Shown: one piece after another, positions 8,325 to 17,287 of the stretch
How the letters are laid out: the number at the start of each line of letters is the position of its first letter
Position numbering within the stretch: the stretch's first letter is position 1
NCBI GenBank assembly: GCA_020350825.1
Contig: CP070724.1
Coordinates: 1,459,822-1,523,821 of the forward strand
Reading direction: 5' to 3'
DNA length: 64,000 nucleotides
Source of the DNA: Thermoplasmatales archaeon
Lineage (GTDB): Archaea > Thermoplasmatota > E2 > DHVEG-1
Program-made: the position numbers and the translations under genes
The notes under the pieces: model-generated
What the model was told of the DNA's origin: nothing
The model's database searches: none
What the model saw: the letters and a program-made list of their open reading frames with translations, nothing else

Positions 8325-8811
8325 TACCTTCAAAAAATTCCACAAAATCTAATTGAAATTCTTCTTTTGATAATCCCACAAAAATCAATCCAATTAATGA
8401 AAGTATGCTCGATGCAAATAATGGTCCTATTATAAATAAACCAATCAAACCACCAACAAGTGCAAGACCTCGCATCTTCCTCTTCAGCGCTACAATGCCG
8501 CCCAATATTGGAAAGATCGATAATATACATCCTATACTCCCACATGTTATAAGAACCGATTGAATCTGTTCTGGAGTTATTGCATATCCTTCTTGAGCAA
8601 TAAATGATGTATCTATCAGTGATATATCTACTGTAAGAATTGATACCCATGTAATGAGGCTCAATACCCCTGCAACAATAAGTAGAGTCCCTCCTATTGT
8701 TGCCATGTTGCTTTTATTGGTAGATTGCCCAAACGAATCTTGTCCAAAGTTTAATTCAGTATTTTTATCTGCTATATTTCTATCAACTGCAGATATTTTT
8801 TCAATATCCAA
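8278..8811 (-). CDS. Membrane protein with three to four transmembrane segments, 177 aa
   Basis: Unknown function. A polar N-terminus (about 30 residues) is followed by hydrophobic segments at about 37-60, 85-105 and 115-150; the last, rich in Gly, Leu and Ile, reads GLALVGGLIGLFIIGPL. Helical-hairpin proteins of this sort are often annotated DUF4064- or DUF308-like, which I cannot verify. The final 15 residues lie opposite the zinc-ribbon codons of the convergent gene and end in TAG. They may be a chance extension, since family proteins of this kind usually stop soon after the last helix. Confidence 0.65.
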   Translation of the reverse strand: MDIEKISAVDRNIADKNTELNFGQDSFGQSTNKSNMATIGGTLLIVAGVLSLITWVSILTVDISLIDTSFIAQEGYAITPEQIQSVLITCGSIGCILSIFPILGGIVALKRKMRGLALVGGLIGLFIIGPLFASSILSLIGLIFVGLSKEEFQLDFVEFFEGITGMFQIFYCNMGIY

Positions 8812-8850
8812 CTATTACACCTTTTACTTATTACAATGCTTAAATATTCT

Positions 8851-9519
8851 TCATTCTTGTTTTTCACTTCTTTTCCTTCTTTGGCTTTGGGGTAAAATAC
8901 GAGGCATTATTTTTTTGGTTACATACCAATATATAATTAAACCATAAATAATCAATCCAATCTGTAGATATTCTACTTTATAATATGATGTTAAAAAGAT
9001 TAATCCTGTGACTGGCACATGCAAAATAATTGCAAATATAAAATATTTTAACAATTTACCAAGATATATTCCATAGCCGATGCATACTCCAGTTGTTCCA
9101 TGCAAAAGGATAATTCCAACAGATCCTATGATCACTAACAAAAGTAGATATGGCTCCCCTGTTTGAATATTGGATGTGATCATGGAAAAAGGAGTAAATA
9201 TTGACCCAAAACCGAGACCCAGAGAAAGACCATAGATTGTGGTTTCTCTTTTACCATGAAGTCTGCTGATATTCAAGATTATTGTTTTAAATAACTGCTC
9301 AATTATTGGAAATAAAATAATAAATAATATTCCGATACCGATGGTAAAAGTTTCAAATAAGACTGACAAAAATCCTGCGATTATTCCGACTACAAATGTT
9401 AGGAAAATGTTTTTATCTTTATAATATCCCTCATATCCTTTTAAACTAATATAAAGTAAAATCAACGCTGGTATTATTCCCAGGAACAGACTTGCTTGTG
9501 GTAGTACAAAATCACTCAT
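8851..9519 (-). CDS. PrsW-like intramembrane protease family protein, possibly degenerate
   Basis: An integral membrane protein with about seven hydrophobic segments. The order of conserved features follows the PrsW/CPBP-like families: an E-x-x-x-K segment (IEQLFKTIILN, near residue 76), then YGLSLGLGFGSIF, then a His helix (LLHGTTGVCIGYGIYLG) and a second His (IILHVPVTGLI). The canonical EExxK is here EQxxK, and the usual E-N pair after the GLGF segment is not clear, so catalytic ability is doubtful. The start is ATG 9519. The next upstream gene in the same direction is the sugar kinase, 74 nt away. The family call is moderate. Confidence 0.6.
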   Translation of the reverse strand: MSDFVLPQASLFLGIIPALILLYISLKGYEGYYKDKNIFLTFVVGIIAGFLSVLFETFTIGIGILFIILFPIIEQLFKTIILNISRLHGKRETTIYGLSLGLGFGSIFTPFSMITSNIQTGEPYLLLLVIIGSVGIILLHGTTGVCIGYGIYLGKLLKYFIFAIILHVPVTGLIFLTSYYKVEYLQIGLIIYGLIIYWYVTKKIMPRILPQSQRRKRSEKQE

Positions 9520-9593
9520 TTTTTTCTTCCTTTAAGATTGAATTACAGATAATTTGCTATTCTAAATTCGACTGATTAACTTTTGCTAAATGG

Positions 9594-10637
9594 TCAGACC
9601 CTTATAAAACTTATAATTGTTTCTAAGCTAGGATGTATAGGATCAGGTGACGAAATATAGTATCCTGCTACAAGATTTGCAAATAATAATCGTTCATCAT
9701 CATTAAAATTCAATAGCTCTGCAAATAAATTCCCTGCATTCCAGGCATCTCCTGCTCCTGTTGCCCTGTATATCTTAGAGAGTTGAAGGCTTGGTATAAC
9801 AGTGCAGTTTTTGTTGACTGTGCATGCAAAATTTGCAGTATGAAGATCGATACGTGCATGTAATGTATTCTTTAATGAAACCGCAGCGTTTATGATATCT
9901 TCATAATTATTTGCTTTGGAAATTTCACCATAATGTAGTAGTTCATTCTCATTTATCCCTAGTATATCCAAACTTTTATTGGTTAAAACATTTTTTTTTA
10001 GTTCTGGGATTTCATTTTTTCTATAACTTGGATCACCTGTATCAAAAAACGTTTTTATAGTATGTTTTTTTGCAAATCTAAAAACATCATTTGCAAGGCC
10101 TGTTCCCTTTTTATTAAGGGTCCAATTTACTACACATACTATATCTGAGTTTGTAATTGTTTGTAGATCGGCTTCATCTAATATTTCAAAAGTAAAATCT
10201 GAAACAGATCCTGTATCTCCAACCATAACGTTAATGTGTTGTTTCCCAAATTCCATCGCAGTTGTAATAGCTAACTTTCCTTCTGTTTTAACCCCACTTA
10301 AATCTACACCCGATTTTCCCAAAAAGAATTGTAACAGATGTAGCCCTAGATCATCTGTCTTGCAGATTAAATGAGACTTAATACCAAGTCTAGAAAGTGC
10401 TAGAGCAGTATTTGCTGCGTTACCTCCTTGATGGATTCTTTGCAAGATTCCTGGAACATTACCTCCTCCTTGTACATATACATCTTGGATCCTAGTAAAT
10501 TCTCTTTCAAATTTATCCATAGTTAAAAAATGATCTACAAAAAAATCAGGAAGTAAAACAACATGAAAATCTGACAAATTCTTTCCATCTATCTGTCTAA
10601 GTTTTTCTAGCAACCTTGATTTTACATCATCATCCAT
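9594..10637 (-). CDS. PfkB-family sugar or nucleoside kinase
   Basis: Transfers phosphate from ATP (or ADP) to a carbohydrate-like hydroxyl in the cytoplasm. The first PfkB signature (HQGGNAANTALALSRLG) lies near residues 68-84. The second, with the catalytic Asp (ATGAGDAWNAGNLF), lies near 292-305. The length of 347 aa fits the ribokinase fold. Substrate unknown. Start ATG 10637 follows GGAGAGAT by four bases. It is divergent from a GT4 glycosyltransferase, and the two may serve the same carbohydrate pathway; that is inference from position. Confidence 0.9.
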   Translation of the reverse strand: MDDDVKSRLLEKLRQIDGKNLSDFHVVLLPDFFVDHFLTMDKFEREFTRIQDVYVQGGGNVPGILQRIHQGGNAANTALALSRLGIKSHLICKTDDLGLHLLQFFLGKSGVDLSGVKTEGKLAITTAMEFGKQHINVMVGDTGSVSDFTFEILDEADLQTITNSDIVCVVNWTLNKKGTGLANDVFRFAKKHTIKTFFDTGDPSYRKNEIPELKKNVLTNKSLDILGINENELLHYGEISKANNYEDIINAAVSLKNTLHARIDLHTANFACTVNKNCTVIPSLQLSKIYRATGAGDAWNAGNLFAELLNFNDDERLLFANLVAGYYISSPDPIHPSLETIISFIRV

Positions 10638-10825
10638 TCTTATCTCTCCTATAATGTACGATCTTATGCATTCTGATTATCTCTAAATCACATATAAGCT
10701 ATCTATATTTTGTTCTTTTACAGAGTATATAAAATAAAGATTCACGTAATATACGTTGCCTATTAGATATTACGATTATTTTATTAATAGTTAGAAACAT
10801 TCTTTTTTGAAGGTAGGTAGACGGG

Positions 10826-12121
10826 ATGCAGAAAGATAGTAGATTGAGGCACTCCCCCAATATAGAACGGTTTGATATGAAAATTGCTCATTTCTCATGG
10901 GAATTTCCCCCCGTAATCTGGGGCGGATTAGGAACATTTGCATTAGAAATAACACAAAAACAAGTATCTAAGGGTAATAATGTCACTGTTTTTGCTCTAA
11001 ATGATGAAAATAAACTTAGCACATCAGAGATATGGAACAATGTAGAAGTATACCGACCAAAAACTCTTGATCTTACATCCACTTTATGTTTATTTTCAAA
11101 TAAAGATGTTTGTTCGTGGGGGTCAAATTTCAAATTTTTTGCTGATGTAATGGATTACAATATAAATTCAGCGTCACAACTCATTAACACTCTTGTAAGG
11201 AAAAATGGAAGATCTTTTGATATTATTGATGCACATGATTGGTTAGGTATTGTAGGGGGGATGATAGTGAAGAAAAAATTAGATATCCCTCTAGTATTTC
11301 ATGTGCATTCAACCGAGGATGGCAGATCTACCGGAGGGGGTTCTCTTACAATTAAAAATATAGAATTCGAAGGAGGTCAATTTGCGGACTGTGTTATAAC
11401 AGTATCCTATGCTATGGTGGATGAATTAAAAAGACTTGGTTTTCCTCAAGATAAAGTTCGGGTTTGTTGGAATGGTGTAGATCCAAATAAATATGATCCA
11501 CAGAGAATATCCCCTGAAGAAAGGACGAAACTTAGACGAAAATATAACATAAATGATACCGAAACTCTACTATTTTTCATTGGCCGTTTAGTAACCGTTA
11601 AAGGTGCGGATAACTTGATTAGAGCAATGCCAAGTATTTTGGAAGATTTTCCAAAAACAAAACTAGTAATATTAGGCGTTGGAGATATGGAAAACCAGCT
11701 TAGATCACTTGTTGACGATTTAGGATTAAAAGAAAAAGTTACTCTGCGAACCGAGTTTGTTAGTGAGGAAGAACGCATTTTACATTATGCTGCTTCTGAT
11801 ATTGTTGTCTTGCCATCACTTTACGAACCTTTTGGAATAGTATGTACCGAGGCAATGTCCATGGCAAAGCCAGTTGTAGTAGGCGCTCGAGGGATAAATG
11901 GTATGAGAGAACAGATAGTTTCCAGCGGTAAAGAACAATGTGGCATTCATATAAATCCGTTTGATCCAGATGATATAGCTTGGGGTGTTAAACAAATTTT
12001 AGAATCTAAGGACAGAAGTGTTTTATTGGGAAAAAAGGCACGAAAACGGGTGATCGAACAGTTTAGTTGGGATGTCGTTACTGATAGAACTTTAGAAATT
12101 TACAAAGAATTTTTAAAATAA
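10826..12121 (+). CDS. GT4-family glycosyltransferase (glycogen-synthase-like fold)
   Basis: Transfers sugar from an activated nucleotide donor to an acceptor such as glycogen, glycolipid or glycoprotein; the substrate is not known. It has the N-terminal Rossmann segment (FSWEFPPVIWGGLGTFALE), the DAHDW loop and HVHST of glycogen-synthase-like GT4 enzymes. The C-terminal donor-binding half contains FIGRLVTVKGADNL and EPFGIVCTE (the E-x7-E motif). The start may be ATG 10826 (after GGTAGG) or the internal ATG 10877, where family homology begins with MKIAHFSWEFPP; 10826 has the better ribosome binding site. Divergent from the PfkB kinase. Confidence 0.9.
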   Translation: MQKDSRLRHSPNIERFDMKIAHFSWEFPPVIWGGLGTFALEITQKQVSKGNNVTVFALNDENKLSTSEIWNNVEVYRPKTLDLTSTLCLFSNKDVCSWGSNFKFFADVMDYNINSASQLINTLVRKNGRSFDIIDAHDWLGIVGGMIVKKKLDIPLVFHVHSTEDGRSTGGGSLTIKNIEFEGGQFADCVITVSYAMVDELKRLGFPQDKVRVCWNGVDPNKYDPQRISPEERTKLRRKYNINDTETLLFFIGRLVTVKGADNLIRAMPSILEDFPKTKLVILGVGDMENQLRSLVDDLGLKEKVTLRTEFVSEEERILHYAASDIVVLPSLYEPFGIVCTEAMSMAKPVVVGARGINGMREQIVSSGKEQCGIHINPFDPDDIAWGVKQILESKDRSVLLGKKARKRVIEQFSWDVVTDRTLEIYKEFLK

Positions 12122-12184
12122 CATTAAATACCGAGAGGGAGATTTTAACTCGCTTTTATTAGTAAAAAAATTCGCTCCATGAAT

Positions 12185-12505
12185 TTATGACCGTATCATT
12201 GTGAGAATCATCTTGAATTTCTTCACTGCTTTCAAGGCATGCGGCTCGTTGGCGGGCATAATAATCATTTCGTCTTGCTTCAGGCGAAAAGGTTTACCAG
12301 AAATTGTAATCTCTGCTTCACCATCGATAATATACACCATGGCATTAAATGGTGCTGTATGTTCACTTAATCCCTGTCCTTTGTCAAAAGCAAAAAAGGT
12401 CACTGTTCCTGTTTTTTTATCTATAATTGTTCTGCTTACAATAGACCCCGTCTGATAATCTGCTAAATCAATTAATCTTTTCACATTTGATACCAGATTT
12501 TCCAT
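12185..12505 (-). CDS. Small cupin-domain protein
   Basis: A single-domain beta-barrel of about 106 residues. Cupin motif 1 is recognisable around GQGLSEHTAPFNAMVYIIDGEAE and motif 2 around IIMPANEPHALKA, with the His ligands (SEHTAP, PHAL) for a metal. The function of such stand-alone cupins varies and cannot be told here. GGAG lies nine bases before ATG 12505; in-frame ATG 12511 and TTG 12520 are alternatives. Convergent with the GT4 gene, 63 nt apart. Confidence 0.85.
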   Translation of the reverse strand: MENLVSNVKRLIDLADYQTGSIVSRTIIDKKTGTVTFFAFDKGQGLSEHTAPFNAMVYIIDGEAEITISGKPFRLKQDEMIIMPANEPHALKAVKKFKMILTMIRS

Positions 12506-12749
12506 TAACATCAACTCCAATCAAGAAGGTGCAACCAAGAATAAATAATCCTTTAATATGTCACCAATCCTAGTTTTTGCATTAAAGTTCATTTTACCAT
12601 CTAACTCCAAAGTGATTAACTCCCATTACTTACAAACGGTTTATAATCTTTATTCTAAATTATCCTCACATCCATCAGATAAATTATAGTACCAAAGATG
12701 TTTTGAGGTTTATCAAAGAAATGTTAAAACAGTAAATTACTTATATACT

Positions 12750-13241
12750 CTAAAGAGAGACGACTACCCTTTCCGCTTTTTTACCAGATAAATAATCGAT
12801 ATCAATTCTTCCGATATTTACTTTTTTCAAAGATTTTTTAGTAATTTGCTTCTTTATGACTTTTTCAGGTTCAGGTTCCAATTGCTTTATCATAGTTATC
12901 AACGCATGACGTTTTTCTTCGATATCATCAATAAAAGTCACAGTTCCTCTAAACTGGGTTGTAGCATAAAGATAGTCGCATTTACCAAAGACATAGCCAA
13001 TATCAAGTAATGCCTGCCCCCAGACAACATTATTTGACGTCAAAATATTTATCTTCTTGCCCTCGTGGGCACAGTGAAAATAAATAGCATACTTTTCAGA
13101 ATCGTAACCATGATTTAATGTTACTAGATAGGGTTCTTTATCATTACACATCGCTATCGTAACGTATTTAGCCTCCTTTAGAATCTTTATCATCTCGTCC
13201 TTGTCTTTGATTGCTTTCTCTTTCCTTCTAATATCTCTCAT
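12750..13241 (-). CDS. Pyridoxamine 5'-phosphate oxidase-like FMN-binding protein
   Basis: A member of the split-barrel flavin-binding family, close to the NimA-like group. Visible features are AKYVTIAMCNDKEPYLVTLNHGYD near the N-terminus and YAIYFHCAHEGKKINIL, a common FMN phosphate-binding stretch, followed by FRGTVTFIDDIEEK. It would bind FMN or a related cofactor and act as an oxidoreductase or sensor; the substrate is unknown. ATG 13241 is chosen over GTG 13259 because family homology starts with MRDIRRKEK. Ends in TAG. Confidence 0.8.
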   Translation of the reverse strand: MRDIRRKEKAIKDKDEMIKILKEAKYVTIAMCNDKEPYLVTLNHGYDSEKYAIYFHCAHEGKKINILTSNNVVWGQALLDIGYVFGKCDYLYATTQFRGTVTFIDDIEEKRHALITMIKQLEPEPEKVIKKQITKKSLKKVNIGRIDIDYLSGKKAERVVVSL

Positions 13242-13491
13242 ACGAATCACGAAAGTCACTAGGTATAATAACTTATAACTTTTTTAAATTAGGCTACTAT
13301 CAATCAGACAAATAATGCTTTTTTATAAACAAAAAGTAGCTTTTCGCCTAAATTTTCATATTTTTCCCAAATAAGTTGTAAAATAAGCAATTTTGATTGA
13401 TCTTTTTATTTAAGGTAAAGAGTAGATAAATATAAATATTATTAATAATATATTATAATAATAATACATTATTTACACGGGGGGCTCAGTA

Positions 13492-13893
13492 ATAGAACTC
13501 ATATTAAAGATATTAATTGGTTTAATTGTCGCTTTACTACTACATGAATTAACTCATTTGCTAGTGATATTGTATTATAAAATCCCTATAAAAGCAATTA
13601 TTATGACTAAATGGACTGCTATTGGTTTTCTCGTCGATAATGAAAAATATATGAAGGATGGAAAGAAATTGATTTTTTTACACTTATTGCCACTAGTTTG
13701 GTGTTTAATAATATTCATAAATCCAAAAGAACCTTTTCTTTTTATATTTCCCTTGGTTAATATTTTTGGAGGAATTGGAGATTTTTATTATTTCACTAAA
13801 TATATAACATTACCCGTCGATAAAAGAATTGAATGGGCTAATAAAAACGATGAAAAAATACGTAAGTCAATTATCTGGATAAAAGAAATGTAA
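13492..13893 (+). CDS. Small membrane HExxH protein (DUF3267-like putative zincin), non-canonical start
   Basis: The frame from 13465 to 13893 is open and encodes a hydrophobic helix (ELILKILIGLIVALLL) running into HELTHLL, a zinc metallopeptidase motif in a membrane setting. A second hydrophobic segment follows, then NIFGGIGDFYYF, where the Asp could be the third zinc ligand, as in DUF3267-type proteins. No ATG, GTG, TTG or CTG occurs between the upstream stop (13462-13464) and the HELTH motif. AUA at 13492 sits seven bases after a GGGGGG ribosome-binding-like run (13479-13484). The first normal start, TTG 13558, would cut off the active site. Either an AUA start is used or the sequence holds an error. 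Confidence 0.6.
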   Translation: MELILKILIGLIVALLLHELTHLLVILYYKIPIKAIIMTKWTAIGFLVDNEKYMKDGKKLIFLHLLPLVWCLIIFINPKEPFLFIFPLVNIFGGIGDFYYFTKYITLPVDKRIEWANKNDEKIRKSIIWIKEM

Positions 13894-14181
13894 TTTAAAA
13901 TTAATTATCCCATATCAGATCATTAGCAATAGACGTCTAAGATTTTTAAATTATTTGAAGAACACTTGATATCATTATTTAGAAAAGCAAAGCCTACAAC
14001 TTCAACTTTCATCTTTTATAGTGGCTGTTTAAACGATTTCCACATATTATCCTATTACTAAGAAACCTCCTGCAACTACTTGATTAAAAATATTAGTTAA
14101 CATCTCTATTTCTTCTTTCTCTAGAATAGGATTTATAAACTAAAACATATTATGAAATTTTAGATTTGAGGAGAGTAGATT

Positions 14182-15636
14182 ATGAAAAAACATCTGTTTA
14201 TACTTTGTGTTATTCTCATCTGTATTGGACTTAGTGGATGTAATGAACAGAAAGTAACTACCAAAGAAATAGATACGGATGGTGATGGTTACAATGATAA
14301 TGTTGATGAATTTCCTAATAATTCTTCAGAATGGATAGATAGTGACAAAGATGGTTATGGTGACAATTCAGATGATTTTCCATTTAATTCAAGTGAATGG
14401 AAAGATACTGATGGTGATGGTGTAGGGGACAATACCGATTATTATCCATATGACAATACAAGTTGGGAGGAAACAAAGACTATTACAATATCTGGTAATA
14501 ACGTAACACAAATCATAAATGAACCTGATAAACCAGTAATACTCAATGTCTCTGGTTCCAATTGTAATATTACTATAAGTCAGAATACAACTCTTCTTGA
14601 AATTATCCTTTCAGGTAGTAATAATATCATAAGAGTTTCAAGAAACCATACCTATACTTTAAATGATAGTGGCGTTAATAATGAAATTGTTTATTATGAT
14701 GACATTGACCCAATAGTTCAGAAAGCAGAGCCATATATCGAGAAAATTGTTACAGATGATACAGAGCTAAGAAACTATGCTAATTCACTGATCATCAATT
14801 GTGACTCTGAAGATCGAGAGTGTCAGGTTAATGCTATTTATAGGCATATTGTGGAGAATTTTAACTGTATAAATGATTCTGGAAATATTGGATCTTTACA
14901 AACGCCCCAAGAAACTATTCAGGAGAAAGAAGGGACTTGTGAAGATTTATCCATCTTATTAAGTTCATTGTTGGAAAATATCGGTATTAAAACCTATTTG
15001 GTTTTATCAGAAGACCATGTCTATCCTATGGCACACGATATTGATCCAAAGAAACTATGGGATTTTGTTGAACAATCATTAATCAGTCAGGTTGAGAAGG
15101 ATTGGGGAGAGAGTATTATCCAAACTTACGAAGAAACCTTTGACCTCAATCCTTATTATATTAGATATTATGGTGGAGGAGAAGGACAATCTTTTGGAGG
15201 TTATATTGACTATATGAATATTGAATACACAATAAATTCAAATCAATCGTTACATTTTTTTGTAGTTCATTCATATAGTGATTTTTATAATCTAAGTCAA
15301 GGCAAACCATTTAATCACTATACGGAATGGGAAAAGGTAGCTCTTATAAGCATCATTGATTCTATTGAACATATAAATAGATACGCTGGAATTGTGCTTG
15401 TTAATGAAGGGACGAAAGTTGCAAGTGTTAGCGTAGATTTTGAATTTTATTTTAGACCATCATTTTACGAGTTATATGGTGAGGATGACATCATAGTGTT
15501 TTCTTTTGATAGTACGAGCGGGATTATTTTTGATCCAACATTGGGAGATTACGGTTTTCCAGGGTATGATGTTGATATAGAAGGTGAGAAGATAGCTATT
15601 GACCCAATTACTAAAGAATATTACTCCCTATACTAA
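14182..15636 (+). CDS. Lipoprotein with calcium-binding repeats and transglutaminase-like domain
   Basis: A surface-anchored protein of unknown substrate. The N-terminus is a lipoprotein signal (hydrophobic stretch then LSGC at residues 17-20). Three aspartate-rich repeats of the thrombospondin type 3 kind (DTDGDGYNDN, DSDKDGYGDN, DTDGDGVGDN) follow at residues 30-85 and should bind calcium. A beta-rich linker leads to a transglutaminase-like core with Cys253 (EGTCEDLS) and His279 (SEDHVYP), the usual catalytic pair; such archaeal and bacterial domains are generally proteases or cross-linkers. The SD GAGGAGAG lies before ATG 14182. Confidence 0.8.
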   Translation: MKKHLFILCVILICIGLSGCNEQKVTTKEIDTDGDGYNDNVDEFPNNSSEWIDSDKDGYGDNSDDFPFNSSEWKDTDGDGVGDNTDYYPYDNTSWEETKTITISGNNVTQIINEPDKPVILNVSGSNCNITISQNTTLLEIILSGSNNIIRVSRNHTYTLNDSGVNNEIVYYDDIDPIVQKAEPYIEKIVTDDTELRNYANSLIINCDSEDRECQVNAIYRHIVENFNCINDSGNIGSLQTPQETIQEKEGTCEDLSILLSSLLENIGIKTYLVLSEDHVYPMAHDIDPKKLWDFVEQSLISQVEKDWGESIIQTYEETFDLNPYYIRYYGGGEGQSFGGYIDYMNIEYTINSNQSLHFFVVHSYSDFYNLSQGKPFNHYTEWEKVALISIIDSIEHINRYAGIVLVNEGTKVASVSVDFEFYFRPSFYELYGEDDIIVFSFDSTSGIIFDPTLGDYGFPGYDVDIEGEKIAIDPITKEYYSLY

Positions 15637-15762
15637 TGTCACTTAAGCATCTATAGATTTGGATTCTATTAACATTAAACATCAAAGGGGAGATTATGAC
15701 ACAAGTTTAGAAGTAAAAATCTAGTTTTTTACTTCAAAAAATGTCGTTAAATTTGCTTGAAT

Positions 15763-16884
15763 TTACTCTATTACCTCAAGCTTTATTGCATCCTCAGGGC
15801 ATATCTCATGACAGCAGTAGCATTTAATACAAGCAGAATAATCAACTTGTGCTTTCTTAATATCCATAGTTATAGCATTTCTTGGACAGATTTCTTGGCA
15901 CAGTCCACAGACTGTACATTTCTCAGTTGTTACCGGATAACGTATGGGTTGTTTTTTCCCTGTTAGTATATAACCGGCAGTTGAAGGCAAAATAAAACTA
16001 TTGTATCTAACGTCGCTTGGTGATAGAAGTGGATAACTTATGTCGCGTGGCCATAAATGCCTTACTTTCGCTTGTCTCAGGGTTGGAATACCAACTGGTT
16101 CTATGTTGAGCATTTTGCAAATTGCGAGATCAAGAGCAACCGCATTTTCTGAGGCAAGAAGTACACCAAGTTCAACAGGTATCCCACCAGCTGGACCATC
16201 TCCCTGCATGCCTATTATACCATCCATAATATTCAAATCAGGTTTGGTAACAGAGTGTACATCTAGGAGCATGTCAGCAAATGGTTTTTTCTTAATAAAT
16301 ATTGAATGATATTTTGCTTTTGTTAAACCGGGTACAGCGCCATACATTATCTTTGTAGCCATTGTCATAGTCATGTATGAGTGTGTTTTTATTTTTGGTA
16401 AAGCAATTATTTTGTCTGCGTCTAGGACAAATTTGCATATTGGTGTTTTTTTCAATTTCTTACCGTTGTGGATAGAAATTTTTTGTGAGCGGGTATCGTA
16501 ATTCAATTCAACACCAAGATCCCGCTCCAGTTTTTTCAATCCAGAACGTTCATATACTTTCTTCAATCTCCTTTTTGTAAACTGCCCTGATGGTGAATCT
16601 CCTATGTATGGTGTACCTCCCTCTTTAAGTACTGCTTTAACAACCGCTTCTACGAATGCAGGATGGGTTACTACAGCCTTTTCTGGTATACTTGCATTTA
16701 ATAAATTAACTTTCAGCAGAATTCGTTCTCCTTGGTTTATATATTGTTTAATCCCATCAAGAGGAGTTAAAAGTGATTCTAGGTTTATTTTGGGATAGTT
16801 ACTTTTTTGAATGCATACTGTAGGGTTTTTTAATTGGCTATTGTGAGACATTATATTCGAAATTCTTAGCTTATTTATTAACAT
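15763..16884 (-). CDS. DUF362 protein with two [4Fe-4S] ferredoxin motifs
   Basis: A cytoplasmic iron-sulfur protein. Residues about 25-295 are a DUF362 domain (VTHPAFVEAVVKAVLKEGG, GDSPSG, KIKTHSYMTMTMATK, MDGIIGMQGDGPAGG). The C-terminal 60 residues hold two clusters, CTVCGLCQEICP and CIKCYCCHEICP. DUF362 proteins are linked to electron transfer or metal chemistry, but the reaction is not established. The start is ATG 16884, with ATG 16851 as an alternative closer to the domain. No gene in the same operon. Confidence 0.85.
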   Translation of the reverse strand: MLINKLRISNIMSHNSQLKNPTVCIQKSNYPKINLESLLTPLDGIKQYINQGERILLKVNLLNASIPEKAVVTHPAFVEAVVKAVLKEGGTPYIGDSPSGQFTKRRLKKVYERSGLKKLERDLGVELNYDTRSQKISIHNGKKLKKTPICKFVLDADKIIALPKIKTHSYMTMTMATKIMYGAVPGLTKAKYHSIFIKKKPFADMLLDVHSVTKPDLNIMDGIIGMQGDGPAGGIPVELGVLLASENAVALDLAICKMLNIEPVGIPTLRQAKVRHLWPRDISYPLLSPSDVRYNSFILPSTAGYILTGKKQPIRYPVTTEKCTVCGLCQEICPRNAITMDIKKAQVDYSACIKCYCCHEICPEDAIKLEVIE

Positions 16885-17287
16885 ATATATGATTACAAAA
16901 TCATATTAATGGGGGATTTTTCCGCGGATTTTTTAGTAAATCTTGATTTTCTCCTGTATATAATAATTTCTTATTTTGGATTTTATTATTTTCAGATATG
17001 TAAACGAAATCTGTACTGCAGCATTGGGTTTTTTATAGATGTTGCATATCATTATTTGTAGGAATGGAGGAAAGGTGGGGAATTTTCCCTCAATGTATAC
17101 CTCCTATTTTTATGCAACCTTAGGGTATCCCTTCCTTCCTACTACTAAAAGTACTGTTGAAATTGAATCAATCCACTAACAATATTAGGTTTTGTTATAG
17201 TTGTTACAATACTTTATCAAAATATTTATATAAGATTATTTAGATGTATTTACCATGCTATAGTATAGCATTTATGGGAGGCAAAAA
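16885..17287 (-). other. Intergenic region between divergent genes; no gene seen
   Basis: About 400 nt between the DUF362 gene and the secreted protein gene. No open frame longer than about 20 codons with a ribosome binding site is apparent. The right end (from about 17220) holds the promoter and palindrome of the secreted protein gene, listed separately. The rest is AT-rich with a few T-runs and I see no recognisable RNA or mobile element. Confidence 0.5.
17222..17281 (+). promoter_or_regulatory. TATA box, 17-nt perfect palindrome and strong ribosome binding site
   Basis: An ATTTATATAAG-type TATA box begins near 17223. The perfect palindrome ATGCTATAGTATAGCAT occupies 17255-17271, about where transcription would start. 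GGGAGG (17276-17281) follows, then ATG 17288. The palindrome could be an operator or a protective 5' hairpin that can also reach the ribosome binding site. Confidence 0.5.
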
